Below are positions 1 through 7,193 of a stretch of 38,680 nt of DNA, one piece after another. This stretch comes from Bacteroidota bacterium (GTDB taxonomy: Bacteria > Bacteroidota > Bacteroidia > Palsa-948). Numbering within the stretch: position 1 is the first letter of the stretch; every line of letters begins with the position of its first letter. The position numbers and the translations under genes are program-made. The DNA lies in NCBI GenBank assembly GCA_016213405.1, contig JACRAM010000051.1:1-38680 (forward strand). The letters are read 5' to 3'. The notes beneath the pieces were generated by a model that was not told the DNA's origin, did not search any database, and worked only from the letters and a program-made list of their open reading frames with translations.

Positions 1-1
1 T

Positions 2-187
2 GCGCTCGGAAAATTCGGCATCGCCAACATAAAACCCGGCAGCTACGATATAGAAGTTACCCTCGTGGGCTACAACACCCTCACCGAAACAAACATCCGC
101 TTCGCCCCCGGCAAAGAACTAAAACGCAAATACATCCTAATCGCAATCCTCCCGCCACCACCGCCACAGCCACCTCTCCCCCTTTGA
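2..187 (+). CDS. Carboxypeptidase regulatory-like domain protein, C-terminal end (5' partial)
   Basis: The reading frame is open from base 2 to a TGA at 185-187. The visible 61 residues include a run like IKPGSYDIEVTLVGY, which matches the end of the carboxypeptidase-D regulatory-like beta-sandwich found at the N-termini of many Bacteroidota outer-membrane and periplasmic proteins. A proline-rich tail (PPPPPQPPLPL) follows. The last codons and the stop lie inside a palindromic repeat at about 174-209, so the present C-terminus may have been created by that repeat. The rest of the protein lies left of the window, so its role cannot be given. Base use is more C-rich than in the following genes. 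Confidence 0.6.
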   Translation, partial: ALGKFGIANIKPGSYDIEVTLVGYNTLTETNIRFAPGKELKRKYILIAILPPPPPQPPLPL

Positions 188-209
188 AAGGGGGATTAAG
201 GGGGATGTC
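174..209. repeat. REP-like palindromic element (C-run/G-run)
   Basis: An 8-bp arm cccccttt (178-185) and its complement aaaggggg (187-194) flank a single central base. A further G-run follows at 200-204. Read on the minus strand, the order C-run, TAA, C-run, loop, G-run, AGA resembles the two arms of the element inside glyS (19579-19657), so I place both in one dispersed family. It overlaps the stop codon of the upstream partial gene. Confidence 0.65.
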
Positions 210-234
210 TGGTTGAGAATGGTTGATGTATTTC

Positions 235-269
235 CATTAAACATTACCCATTATACATTATCCATTACC
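235..269. repeat. Degenerate 7-bp-period repeat array (cattaNN), 5 units
   Basis: Five consecutive heptamers starting with catta: cattaaa, cattacc, cattata, cattatc, cattacc. The array lies in the region before metF and runs into a TAccTTTG box. It belongs to the set of 7-bp-period arrays seen at several places in this window. Confidence 0.75.
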
Positions 270-273
270 TTTG
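266..273 (+). promoter_or_regulatory. Candidate metF promoter, -7 box TACCTTTG
   Basis: A perfect match to the Bacteroidota -7 consensus TAnnTTTG, 53 bases before the metF start. No clear TTTG -33 element was found at the usual distance. If used, the leader of about 45 nt would contain both copies of the atcggtgtaatc motif. Confidence 0.4.
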
Positions 274-284
274 CCATCCTTAAC

Positions 285-317
285 ATCGGTGTAATCTTTT
301 TTCTAATCGGTGTAATC
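285..317 (+). repeat. Two copies of atcggtgtaatc with 21-bp spacing in the metF leader
   Basis: Exact copies lie at 285-296 and 306-317, a start-to-start distance of 21 bp, and the second ends 9 nt before the metF ATG. The same 12-mer, spacing and distance to the start codon recur before rplY (4394-4405 and 4415-4426). It may be a regulatory site or a mobile short repeat. Confidence 0.8.
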
Positions 318-326
318 ATTTTAAAA

Positions 327-1283
327 ATGAAAGTAGTTGACTGCATAAAGCAATCCAAGTCCACGCTCTTCTCCATTGAGATTCTTCCCCCGCTGAAAGG
401 AAAAAGCATTCAGTCCATTTTTAATATTATTGATCCGCTTCAGCAATTCAAGCCGGCATTCATTGATGTAACCTATCACCGCGAAGAATACGTTTACAAA
501 AAACGCGAAGGAGGTTTTCTTGAAAAAGTTTCTGTGAGAAAACGACCGGGCACGGTCGGCATCTGCGCGGCAATCATGAACCGCTATCACATTGATACCG
601 TGCCCCACATCATCTGCGGAGGATTCACAAAAGAAGAAACCGAAAGTGCCCTGATTGACTTGCATTTTCTCGGAATTGATAACGTGCTCGTGCTTCGCGG
701 AGATGCGGTGAAGAACGAACGCAGCTTTGTTGCCGAACCGGGCGGAAACGCATACGCAATTGATCTGGTGAAACAAGTTGGTAGCATGAACGCAGGAAAA
801 TATCTGCATGAAGAAGATGTGCTGGATGTTGCGCCCACCGATTTGTGCATTGGCGTGGCGGGCTATCCTGAAAAACATTTTGAAGCGCCCAATATGATTT
901 CCGATTTGCGCCACCTCAAAGCAAAGATAGATGCAGGCGCGCACTATGTGGTCACCCAGATGTTTTACGACAACCAGAAATATTTTGACTTCGTAAAAAA
1001 ATGCCGGGAGATGGAAATCAATGTGCCGATAATTCCCGGGCTCAAAGTGCTCACTTCAAAATCACAGGCATCTATTCTTCCCAAAACATTTTACTTGGAT
1101 ATTCCTCAGGATTTGATGGACGCTGTTGAAAACTGCAAGAGCGATGCGGACGCAAAAGAAGTCGGCATAGAATGGTGTACCAAACAGGCGAAAGAATTAA
1201 TTAAAGCAGGAGCGCCTGTTCTTCATTTTTATACGATGGGAAGCGCTGAACCTGTGAGAAGAGTCGCAAGTAAAGTATTTTAA
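327..1283 (+). CDS. metF: Methylenetetrahydrofolate reductase
   Basis: Reduces 5,10-methylene-THF to 5-methyl-THF with a flavin cofactor in the cytoplasm, supplying the methyl group for methionine synthesis. The 318-residue product has the usual MetF length and motifs: FSIEILPP near residues 15-21 with the family's active-site Glu, VLRGDA near 120, and VAGYPEKH near 175. The frame is open upstream to 213, but the ATG at 327 is chosen because the protein aligns from MKVVDCIK, whereas upstream codons are low-complexity and repeat-derived. It is followed after 36 bp by the dCMP deaminase gene and may be co-transcribed with it. The leader holds a heptamer array, a TAccTTTG box and the doubled 12-mer. 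Confidence 0.96.
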   Translation: MKVVDCIKQSKSTLFSIEILPPLKGKSIQSIFNIIDPLQQFKPAFIDVTYHREEYVYKKREGGFLEKVSVRKRPGTVGICAAIMNRYHIDTVPHIICGGFTKEETESALIDLHFLGIDNVLVLRGDAVKNERSFVAEPGGNAYAIDLVKQVGSMNAGKYLHEEDVLDVAPTDLCIGVAGYPEKHFEAPNMISDLRHLKAKIDAGAHYVVTQMFYDNQKYFDFVKKCREMEINVPIIPGLKVLTSKSQASILPKTFYLDIPQDLMDAVENCKSDADAKEVGIEWCTKQAKELIKAGAPVLHFYTMGSAEPVRRVASKVF

Positions 1284-1291
1284 TCCCGATT

Positions 1292-1319
1292 AACTGGTAA
1301 CGATTAACAATTAACTTTT
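1292..1319. repeat. Degenerate 7-bp-period repeat array (aacNNtt), about 4 units
   Basis: Consecutive heptamers aactggt, aacgatt, aacaatt, aactttt fill most of the gap between metF and the dCMP deaminase gene and reach its GTG start. Sixteen bases from the second unit onward are identical to the array at 26502-26517 inside a secreted-protein gene. Confidence 0.7.
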
Positions 1320-1781
1320 GTGCGCCCAAGTTTTGACGACATCTACATGGATTTAGCAAGCAATCTTGCCCAGCGTTCACATTGCGTGAAAATAAAAGTG
1401 GGAGCCGTTCTTACAAAAGATACGCGCATTGTTTCTCTCGGATACAACGGACCTCCTGCGGGAACACACAACTGCGATATTGAATGGCCCAAAGACGGTT
1501 GTCCGCGTGATAGCAAAGGCGGATGCTCCCTGGCGCTTCATGCCGAGCAGAACGCCATCATCTACGCATCAAAAAATAATGTTCCGCTTGAAAACTGTTC
1601 AGTATATGTAACGCTTTCACCCTGTCTCGCCTGCGCACGCATCATTTACGCTTCAGGAATCAGAAAAGTAATTTACCTGAACAGCTATGCGGAATACAAA
1701 GGATTGCCAAGCGATGAAGGAGTGGATTTTCTTCAGCGGTTTGGTGTGGAAGTTATCCGCTATAAGAAACAGACTGCATGA
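1320..1781 (+). CDS. dCMP deaminase (ComEB-like cytidine/deoxycytidylate deaminase family)
   Basis: Deaminates dCMP to dUMP for thymidylate synthesis; zinc-dependent and cytoplasmic. The 153-residue product carries the deaminase signature: HAE at residues 74-76 (zinc ligand His74 and proton-shuttle Glu76) and PCxxC at 101-105 (zinc ligands Cys102 and Cys105). The early NGPPAGTHNC stretch and extra Cys/His residues are typical of dCMP deaminases rather than tRNA or guanine deaminases. The start is a GTG; no in-frame ATG precedes it. The TGA stop overlaps the ATG of the S41 protease gene (ATGA), so the two are probably translationally coupled. Confidence 0.92.
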   Translation: MRPSFDDIYMDLASNLAQRSHCVKIKVGAVLTKDTRIVSLGYNGPPAGTHNCDIEWPKDGCPRDSKGGCSLALHAEQNAIIYASKNNVPLENCSVYVTLSPCLACARIIYASGIRKVIYLNSYAEYKGLPSDEGVDFLQRFGVEVIRYKKQTA

Positions 1782-3370
1782 ATCGCGCTAAAATTTATCT
1801 CCCGATAATCTTTTCTTTGCTTCTTGCTATCGGAATTTTCATCGGCTCCAAACTTAATTTCTCCAATCAGATTCCGATTCGGTTTCTGCAATCGGAAAAA
1901 AAATCTTCCGATAAAATAAACAGCGTCCTGAATTTCATCGAAGAAGAATATGTGGACACAGTGAACAAAACTATCCTGGAAGAAAAAGCAATTGCTGATT
2001 TGCTCCAGAACCTTGATCCTCATTCTGTTTACATTACGGCAAAAGAAGTTCAGGAAATGCGAGAACCGCTGGAAGGAAACTTTGAAGGCATCGGCATTGA
2101 GTTCAACATTATCAAGGATACAATTCGTGTTATTTCAGTAGTTGCCGGAGGACCTTCCGAACAATTGGGTATTCAGGCGGGAGATAAAATTGTGAAGATT
2201 GAAGGGAAGCTGGCAGCCGGAGTGAAAATAAAAAACAAAGATGTTCTCGGAAAACTTCGCGGCAAAGGCGGCACGGAAGTTACGGTTAGTATTATGCGCG
2301 GATATGCAAAAAAATTAATTGACTACACCATCACCCGAGGAACGATTCCTATATACAGCGTAGAGGTCGCCTACATGCTGGATAAAAAAACAGGATATAT
2401 AAAAGTGAGCCGTTTCGCAGAAACTACCTATGATGAATTTCTGGAACACACTTCCACACTTCGTTCAAAAGGAATGCAGAATCTTATTCTTGATTTGCGA
2501 GGCAACGGAGGAGGGCTTCTTTCCACTGCTGTAAAAATCTGTGATGAGTTTCTGGAGAAAGGACAAGTGATTGTTTACACCGAAGGAAAATCTCATCCGA
2601 AAGAAACTATCAAAGCAACCAGCAAAGGAATTCTCACCGAAACAAAACTCATTGTGCTGATTGATGAATCATCGGCATCAGCAAGTGAAATTGTTGCTGG
2701 AGCAATTCAGGATAACGACAGAGGTGTAATTGTTGGCAGACGTTCTTTCGGAAAAGGACTGGTGCAGCGAGAAACTATGTTTTCGGATAGTTCTTCCATC
2801 CGCCTGACAGTTGCAAGATATTATACTCCAACCGGCAGGTGTATTCAGAAACCCTACGGAAAAGATCTGGAAGATTATTACAGTGAAGAATACAACCGCT
2901 ATCAGAACGGAGAACTCATGCATAAAGACAGCATTCATCAGAAAGATACTTTGAAATACAAAACACCGAAAGGAAAAATTGTTTATGGAGGAGGAGGAAT
3001 CACGCCTGATATTTTTATTCCGCTCGACACAGTCGGCAGAACACCATTTCTCACGGAACTTTTTGTGAAAGGAGTCATCAACCAGTTCTGTTTTGATTAT
3101 GCCGACAAAAACCGAACTAAACTTTCAAAAATGGAATTGGAAAATTTCAGAAAGACCTTTGTGGTTGACGGAAATATCCTCAACGACTTCTATGCACTTT
3201 CAAATAAAATGGGGATTAAATCAAATCAGGATGCCGAAACCTCACAGGAACTCATCAAAAATCTTCTCAAAGCAAGTATTGCCCGCCAGATATGGAGGAA
3301 CGATGGGTTCTATCCAATCCTTAATGAAGATGATAAAGTGATAAAGAAGGCAGAGGAGATTTTCAAATAA
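1778..3370 (+). CDS. S41-family C-terminal processing peptidase with PDZ domain
   Basis: A 530-residue CtpA/Tsp-type serine protease of the cell envelope. Residues 6-28 form an N-terminal membrane anchor or signal (LPIIFSLLLAIGIFIG). A PDZ domain spans roughly residues 90-170. The S41 core holds the Ser-Lys dyad, read from motifs as Ser301 in ESSASASE and Lys326 in SFGKG, and the conserved LRGNGGG. The C-terminal 100 residues are helical and charged. The family trims C-termini of envelope proteins; no substrate can be inferred here. It overlaps the dCMP deaminase stop by 4 bp and is followed by a hairpin terminator. Confidence 0.94.
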   Translation: MNRAKIYLPIIFSLLLAIGIFIGSKLNFSNQIPIRFLQSEKKSSDKINSVLNFIEEEYVDTVNKTILEEKAIADLLQNLDPHSVYITAKEVQEMREPLEGNFEGIGIEFNIIKDTIRVISVVAGGPSEQLGIQAGDKIVKIEGKLAAGVKIKNKDVLGKLRGKGGTEVTVSIMRGYAKKLIDYTITRGTIPIYSVEVAYMLDKKTGYIKVSRFAETTYDEFLEHTSTLRSKGMQNLILDLRGNGGGLLSTAVKICDEFLEKGQVIVYTEGKSHPKETIKATSKGILTETKLIVLIDESSASASEIVAGAIQDNDRGVIVGRRSFGKGLVQRETMFSDSSSIRLTVARYYTPTGRCIQKPYGKDLEDYYSEEYNRYQNGELMHKDSIHQKDTLKYKTPKGKIVYGGGGITPDIFIPLDTVGRTPFLTELFVKGVINQFCFDYADKNRTKLSKMELENFRKTFVVDGNILNDFYALSNKMGIKSNQDAETSQELIKNLLKASIARQIWRNDGFYPILNEDDKVIKKAEEIFK

Positions 3371-3385
3371 AAATGAAATATAAAA

Positions 3386-3411
3386 GCCCCGCCTCCTTTC
3401 GGAAACGGGGT
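3386..3411. terminator. Hairpin between convergent genes (terminator)
   Basis: An outer stem gccccg/cggggt encloses an inner tcc-tttc-gga hairpin. It lies between the stops of the S41 protease gene (+) and the small lipoprotein gene (-), so it may serve both strands. The following T-run is weak on the plus strand. Confidence 0.6.
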
Positions 3412-3434
3412 GTTATCACATATTAAAAAGCAAA

Positions 3435-3638
3435 TTACTTCTTAGTAGTGTCTGCAGGAGCAGGAGCGGCTGTTGTATCAGCAGCAGCAGTTGAAGCTTG
3501 TTGGAGGAGAGCGTTAGCAGCAGAATCAGCAGCTGCTTTCAATGCATCTTCCATTTTTTTCTGATCTTCAGCTGAAGGTCCGCAGGCAACTAAGCCAACG
3601 AATACAACACCCATAACGATTGCGAGTACTTTTTTCAT
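3435..3638 (-). CDS. Small Ala-rich lipoprotein
   Basis: A 67-residue product with a lipoprotein signal: MKKVLAIVMGVVFVGLVAC, a lysine pair, a hydrophobic core and a lipobox LVAC with the lipidated Cys at residue 19. The mature part has a charged segment (SAEDQKKMEDALK) and then an Ala/Thr/Asp-rich, probably disordered or helical tail. The open frame extends 12 codons upstream, but the ATG at 3636-3638 gives a proper signal peptide and lies downstream of a consensus -7 box. It is probably anchored in the envelope. No specific function is recognised. It is divergent from the superoxide dismutase gene. Confidence 0.8.
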   Translation of the reverse strand: MKKVLAIVMGVVFVGLVACGPSAEDQKKMEDALKAAADSAANALLQQASTAAADTTAAPAPADTTKK

Positions 3639-3671
3639 TTGTTTTGTTTGGTTTTTAATGAGAATAAGCCG

Positions 3672-3679
3672 CAAATGTA
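3672..3679 (-). promoter_or_regulatory. Candidate promoter of the small lipoprotein gene, -7 box
   Basis: Plus-strand CAAATGTA reads TACATTTG on the minus strand, a perfect TAnnTTTG match 34 bases before the ATG of the lipoprotein gene. Confidence 0.5.
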
Positions 3680-3724
3680 TAGAAATTTATTTTCGATATG
3701 CAAGTGTCCGAAAAAAGATTTTTT

Positions 3725-3732
3725 TACCTTTG
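3725..3732 (+). promoter_or_regulatory. Candidate sodA promoter, -7 box TACCTTTG
   Basis: A perfect TAnnTTTG match 28 bases before the superoxide dismutase ATG, in the divergent gap shared with the lipoprotein gene. Confidence 0.5.
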
Positions 3733-3760
3733 CTCCCCTTTTACAAAACCTATAAAATAA

Positions 3761-4366
3761 ATGGCATTTGAATTACCCAAATTACCCTACGCTTACAACG
3801 CGCTGGAACCCCATATTGATGCACGCACCATGGAGATTCACTATAGCAAGCACCACAATGCCTATGTGACCAATCTGAATAATGCCGTAGCTGGAAAGCC
3901 GGAAGAAAATCTGAGCATTGAAGATATATGCAAGAATGTTTCCAGGTATGCACCTGCCGTTCGTAACAACGGAGGCGGTCATTATAACCACTCCATGTTC
4001 TGGACTATCATGAAACAGGGAGGGGGAGGAGAACCAACCGGAGCGCTGGCGGATGCTATCAAATCAACTTTCGGTTCATTTAATGATTTCAAAACTCAGT
4101 TCAATACTGTGGCAACCACCCGATTTGGTTCAGGATGGGCTTGGCTTTGCTTGAGCTCAGGCAAACTGTCTGTCTGTTCTACTCCTAACCAGGACAATCC
4201 TCTTATGGATGTTTCCGAATGCAAAGGATTTCCTGTAATAGGTTTGGATGTATGGGAACATGCGTACTACCTGAATTATCAAAACAGACGACCTGATTAT
4301 ATCAACGCATTCTGGAATGTGGTAAACTGGAACGAAGCATCAAAACGATTTGCTTCCGCAAAATAA
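3761..4366 (+). CDS. sodA: Superoxide dismutase, predicted Mn type
   Basis: Converts superoxide to hydrogen peroxide and oxygen. The 201-residue length is normal for the Fe/Mn family. Metal ligands are visible: His27 (EIHYSKHH), His77 ([10 protein letters not shown]), and the Asp and His of [11 protein letters not shown]. Gly at the GGHYNH position and Gln in [10 protein letters not shown] are residues associated with the Mn-type subfamily, so Mn or cambialistic use is more likely than strict Fe use; this is inferred from motifs. No signal peptide is present, so the enzyme is cytoplasmic. The rplY gene follows 69 bp downstream without a visible terminator. Confidence 0.96.
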   Translation: MAFELPKLPYAYNALEPHIDARTMEIHYSKHHNAYVTNLNNAVAGKPEENLSIEDICKNVSRYAPAVRNNGGGHYNHSMFWTIMKQGGGGEPTGALADAIKSTFGSFNDFKTQFNTVATTRFGSGWAWLCLSSGKLSVCSTPNQDNPLMDVSECKGFPVIGLDVWEHAYYLNYQNRRPDYINAFWNVVNWNEASKRFASAK

Positions 4367-4369
4367 AAT

Positions 4370-4390
4370 CAATAAACAATAGACAATAAT
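4370..4390. repeat. Degenerate 7-bp-period repeat array (caataNN), 3 units
   Basis: Heptamers caataaa, caataga, caataat follow each other directly after the sodA stop and lead into the doubled 12-mer of the rplY leader, the same order of elements as before metF. Confidence 0.7.
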
Positions 4391-4393
4391 ATC

Positions 4394-4426
4394 ATCGGTG
4401 TAATCTCATATTAAATCGGTGTAATC
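4394..4426 (+). repeat. Two copies of atcggtgtaatc with 21-bp spacing in the rplY leader
   Basis: Exact copies lie at 4394-4405 and 4415-4426; the second ends 9 nt before the rplY ATG. Motif, spacing and distance to the start are identical to those in the metF leader. Confidence 0.8.
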
Positions 4427-4435
4427 AAAAAGAAA

Positions 4436-5137
4436 ATGAAAACGTTCACACTCACAGGTTCTAAAAGAACTGCAGTCGGAAAAAAAGAATCCCATGCTCT
4501 TCGCAGAGAAGGAAAAGTTCCCTGCATTCTTTATGGTGGAAAAGATGTTGTTCACTTTGAAGCCATAGAAAAAGATTTCAAGCATCTTGTTTATACTCCC
4601 GATGTTCACATTATAAAACTGGATGTTGGAGGAAAACAAACGGATGCCATCCTGAAAGACATTCAGTTCCATCCCGTAACAGACAGAATCCAGCATGTAG
4701 ATTTTCTGGAAGTGCTTTTCGATAAACCAGTGGTGATGGATATTCCGGTCAGGTTCAACGGTACGGCTGCAGGTGTGAAGGAAGGCGGGCAGATGTTGAA
4801 GAAGCTTCCAAAAATTCGAGTGAAAGGACTCATCTCAAAAATTCCTGCAACTATTGAAATAAATGTTGAGCCGTTAAAGATTGGAGATTACATCAGAATC
4901 AAAGATATTAAGTACGATGGAATTACATTCCTTCACGAGCCGGTAGTGACTATTGTTGCTGTGAAAACAACCCGTGCCGTAGTGGAAGAAATTACTCCTG
5001 CAGCAGCAGCGGCAGCAGCGGTAGCAGGAGCGCCCGCGGCAGGAGCAGCGGCACCAGCAGCAGGTGGAGCAGTAACGCCAGCAGCAGGAACAGCAGCGCC
5101 AGTGAAAGAAGAAAAGAAAGCAGAGAAGAAAAAATAA
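4436..5137 (+). CDS. rplY: 50S ribosomal protein L25/general stress protein Ctc
   Basis: Binds 5S rRNA in the large ribosomal subunit. The 233-residue protein has the L25 domain at residues 1-95 (start MKTFTLTGSKRTAVGKKE, with RREGKVPCILYGG) followed by the TL5/CTC beta domain to about 185. The remaining 48 residues are an Ala/Pro/Gly-rich low-complexity tail, coded largely by GCA/GCG runs, and a Lys/Glu-rich end. Such tails are common in the Bacteroidota CTC form and are probably disordered. The start ATG lies 9 nt after the doubled 12-mer. A strong terminator follows, separating it from pth. Confidence 0.95.
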   Translation: MKTFTLTGSKRTAVGKKESHALRREGKVPCILYGGKDVVHFEAIEKDFKHLVYTPDVHIIKLDVGGKQTDAILKDIQFHPVTDRIQHVDFLEVLFDKPVVMDIPVRFNGTAAGVKEGGQMLKKLPKIRVKGLISKIPATIEINVEPLKIGDYIRIKDIKYDGITFLHEPVVTIVAVKTTRAVVEEITPAAAAAAAVAGAPAAGAAAPAAGGAVTPAAGTAAPVKEEKKAEKKK

Positions 5138-5155
5138 TTTTTTCTCAAAACATAT

Positions 5156-5190
5156 AAAATCCTCTCCGACTTGCCGGAGGGGATTTTTTT
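5156..5190 (+). terminator. Rho-independent terminator after rplY
   Basis: An 11-bp stem with one G-U pair (aatcctctccg against ccggaggggatt) and a short acttg loop, followed directly by a run of seven T. It ends just before the pth start region. Confidence 0.9.
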
Positions 5191-5196
5191 TATCCT

Positions 5197-5204
5197 TACT
5201 TTTA
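5197..5204 (+). promoter_or_regulatory. Candidate pth promoter, near-consensus -7 box TACTTTTA
   Basis: Seven of eight bases match TAnnTTTG, and the box ends 5 bases before the pth ATG. If used, the transcript would be leaderless or nearly so. The terminator immediately upstream makes a separate promoter necessary. Confidence 0.4.
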
Positions 5205-5209
5205 CCCCG

Positions 5210-5776
5210 ATGAATAAGTTTCTGATTGTCGGTTTAGGAAATCCTGGCGAAGAATACGGCAATACCCGCCACAACATCGGTTTCAAGATACTTGATGCGT
5301 TTGCTGATTCACTCAAAGTAAAGTTGGAGTCATCGCGCCTTGCTTTTACTGCCGATGGAAAAGTAAAGAATAAAATATTTTTTCTCATCAAGCCAACCAC
5401 ATTCATGAACCTGAGCGGAAAAGCGGTGAATTATTATCTGCAAAAAGAAAAAATTCCTTTTACAAATCTTCTCGTGATAGCAGATGATGTAGCTCTTCCA
5501 CTCGGACAACTCCGTTTGCGTCCAAAAGGAAGCGATGGCGGACATAATGGTTTGAAAAGTATCAATGAAGTTTTAGGTTCAGGAAATTATTCCCGTCTTC
5601 GATTTGGCATAGGGAATGAATATCCCAAAGGAGCACAGATAAATTTTGTTTTAGGAAAATGGAATAATGTTGAACTGAAAATCATTTTACCAAGAATTGA
5701 ACTCGCGGTGGAAGCCATAAAAGATTTTGCTCTGATGGGTGTGGAGAAAACCATGAATGCATATAACAGCAAGTAG
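5210..5776 (+). CDS. pth: Peptidyl-tRNA hydrolase
   Basis: Cleaves the ester bond of peptidyl-tRNA released from stalled ribosomes, recycling tRNA in the cytoplasm. The 188-residue product has the normal length and the family motifs: VGLGNPGEEYGNTRHNIGF with Asn11 and the catalytic His21, ADDVALPLG, and GSDGGHNGLKS. The start is the ATG at 5210; upstream in-frame codons run through the terminator hairpin and are not credible. Neighbouring rplY and pth are a common pair in bacteria, here separated by a terminator. Confidence 0.97.
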   Translation: MNKFLIVGLGNPGEEYGNTRHNIGFKILDAFADSLKVKLESSRLAFTADGKVKNKIFFLIKPTTFMNLSGKAVNYYLQKEKIPFTNLLVIADDVALPLGQLRLRPKGSDGGHNGLKSINEVLGSGNYSRLRFGIGNEYPKGAQINFVLGKWNNVELKIILPRIELAVEAIKDFALMGVEKTMNAYNSK

Positions 5777-5809
5777 CATTTTTTCAGGAACTTTCCTTTT
5801 AGATTTTAT

Positions 5810-5817
5810 TATCTTTG
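5810..5817 (+). promoter_or_regulatory. Candidate promoter of the first PKD protein, -7 box TATCTTTG
   Basis: A perfect TAnnTTTG match 41 bases before the chosen ATG at 5859. A TTTC at 5792-5795 is a weak -33 candidate with short spacing. Confidence 0.45.
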
Positions 5818-5858
5818 AAAAGAAAAATATCATTCATAATTTCATCAAAATAAATCCA

Positions 5859-7097
5859 ATGAAAAAAATTTACACATTCATCCTCTTCATCGCCATTTCT
5901 GTTTCAGCATTTTCACAATTAGTTGTTGTGGGAACCGGCTTTAATAATTATGCCGGCACTTCTGCCACTACCCCTTCCGGATGGTATATTTCATGGCACT
6001 CAACATCTTCGCCTTCGTATTACGTTAGTGCAGGAAATTTTGGAGCTACCGCACCTTCGTATAAATTAGGACAAGATTCTGTAGTAATAATTTCTCCCAA
6101 CTATCAGAATGCAGATTCACTTTCATTCTGGTGTAAAGGAAATGGAGCGCCTTTTGCAAAAACAAATGAATTGCATATTTATCATAGTGCAGATAGCTCA
6201 GCATGGAATATATTTTATAATGCAGATTCACTTCCTATTGCCGGAACAACAATCAAATGCGGACTTCCTGCCGCAAGCGGATGGTTAATGTTTGTTTACA
6301 GGAAAATAAGCGGCAACCTTGCTTTTGATGATGTAAACATAATTGCGTATCCGAATATTTATGCTCAGTTTTCTGCTCCTGGCAGCATTTGCCTCGGTGA
6401 TTCAATTTGTTTTACCGATTTATCCATCAGCAACAATGGAAATATAAACTCATGGAATTGGACATTTGGAGATGGTAATAGTTCTACTCAACAAAATCCT
6501 TGTCATAATTATTTAGTAGCGGGTCCATATACTGTAACATTAATTGTGGCGAACACAGGATCTGATACAGATACAACCGTTGTTCCTGTAACAGTTTATC
6601 CCACTCCCGTTGCCGGTTTTTCTTCCACGCTTACAGGAAATGTTGTTGCATTCACCAACATTTCCGCAGGAGGAACATCTTACCTCTGGAATTTTGGAGA
6701 TGGCAACTTCAGCAACTTGCAAAACCCCAATCCATACTCTTACTGGACAGCAGGCACATATACGATTTGTCTCACTGTGACCAATACCGACAGTTGCTTA
6801 GATGTTTTCTGTCAGTCGGTAACAATTACCACAGTTGGAATTAATGAAATAGAAAATTTTTCACCCATTATTATTTCCCCGACAATTTCCGAAAACGGAA
6901 TATTCACAATTCATAATTCATTATCTGTAATAGAGGCAGTAGAAGTGTACAATACTGTTGGAGAAAAGATGAAAAGAATCCCGCAATCAAGTGGGATAAA
7001 ATTCCTGAACCTTTCTGATTTTCCTTCCGGAATTTATTTTGTTAAGATTTTATCTGAAAATGAAGAAGTGACGAAAAAAATTATAATCAGCAGATAA
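5859..7097 (+). CDS. Secreted PKD-domain protein with T9SS type A sorting domain
   Basis: A 412-residue predicted cell-surface or secreted protein. A Sec signal peptide (MKKIYTFILFIAISVSAFSQ) is followed by a choice-of-anchor-J/cleaved-adhesin-like beta-sandwich at about 21-166 (DSLSFWCKGNG, LAFDDVNII). Two PKD domains follow at about 168-250 (WNWTFGDGNSS) and 251-327 (YLWNFGDGNFS). The last 75 residues are a type A T9SS C-terminal domain ending VTKKIIISR, although the usual PNP motif has become SPTISENG. The ATG at 5859 is chosen for the signal peptide; the frame is open upstream into pth. The ligand or substrate is unknown. It is related in its PKD and sorting regions to the next gene. Confidence 0.88.
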   Translation: MKKIYTFILFIAISVSAFSQLVVVGTGFNNYAGTSATTPSGWYISWHSTSSPSYYVSAGNFGATAPSYKLGQDSVVIISPNYQNADSLSFWCKGNGAPFAKTNELHIYHSADSSAWNIFYNADSLPIAGTTIKCGLPAASGWLMFVYRKISGNLAFDDVNIIAYPNIYAQFSAPGSICLGDSICFTDLSISNNGNINSWNWTFGDGNSSTQQNPCHNYLVAGPYTVTLIVANTGSDTDTTVVPVTVYPTPVAGFSSTLTGNVVAFTNISAGGTSYLWNFGDGNFSNLQNPNPYSYWTAGTYTICLTVTNTDSCLDVFCQSVTITTVGINEIENFSPIIISPTISENGIFTIHNSLSVIEAVEVYNTVGEKMKRIPQSSGIKFLNLSDFPSGIYFVKILSENEEVTKKIIISR

Positions 7098-7165
7098 ATT
7101 CAGGATTCCGGCTGAATAATAAAGACCGGACTAAGCAACCTTTCTGCAAAAAACTCGTCTTAATG

Positions 7166-7192
7166 ATACAATCACTTCATTAATACAATCAC
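7166..7192 (+). repeat. Direct repeat of atacaatcac abutting a start codon
   Basis: The 10-mer occurs at 7166-7175 and 7183-7192 with 17-bp spacing; the second copy ends one base before the ATG of the next gene. It could be a regulatory site or chance in AT-rich DNA. Confidence 0.5.
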
Positions 7193-7193
7193 C

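Noticed and set aside
321-944. Minus-strand open frame opposite metF
   Set aside because: It is antisense to a clear MetF coding region, with composition expected of a codon shadow.
4933-5406. Long minus-strand open frame opposite rplY and pth with an Ala/Pro-rich product
   Set aside because: It mirrors the GCA/GCG-rich tail of rplY and crosses a terminator; it has no family resemblance and is a shadow of the real genes.
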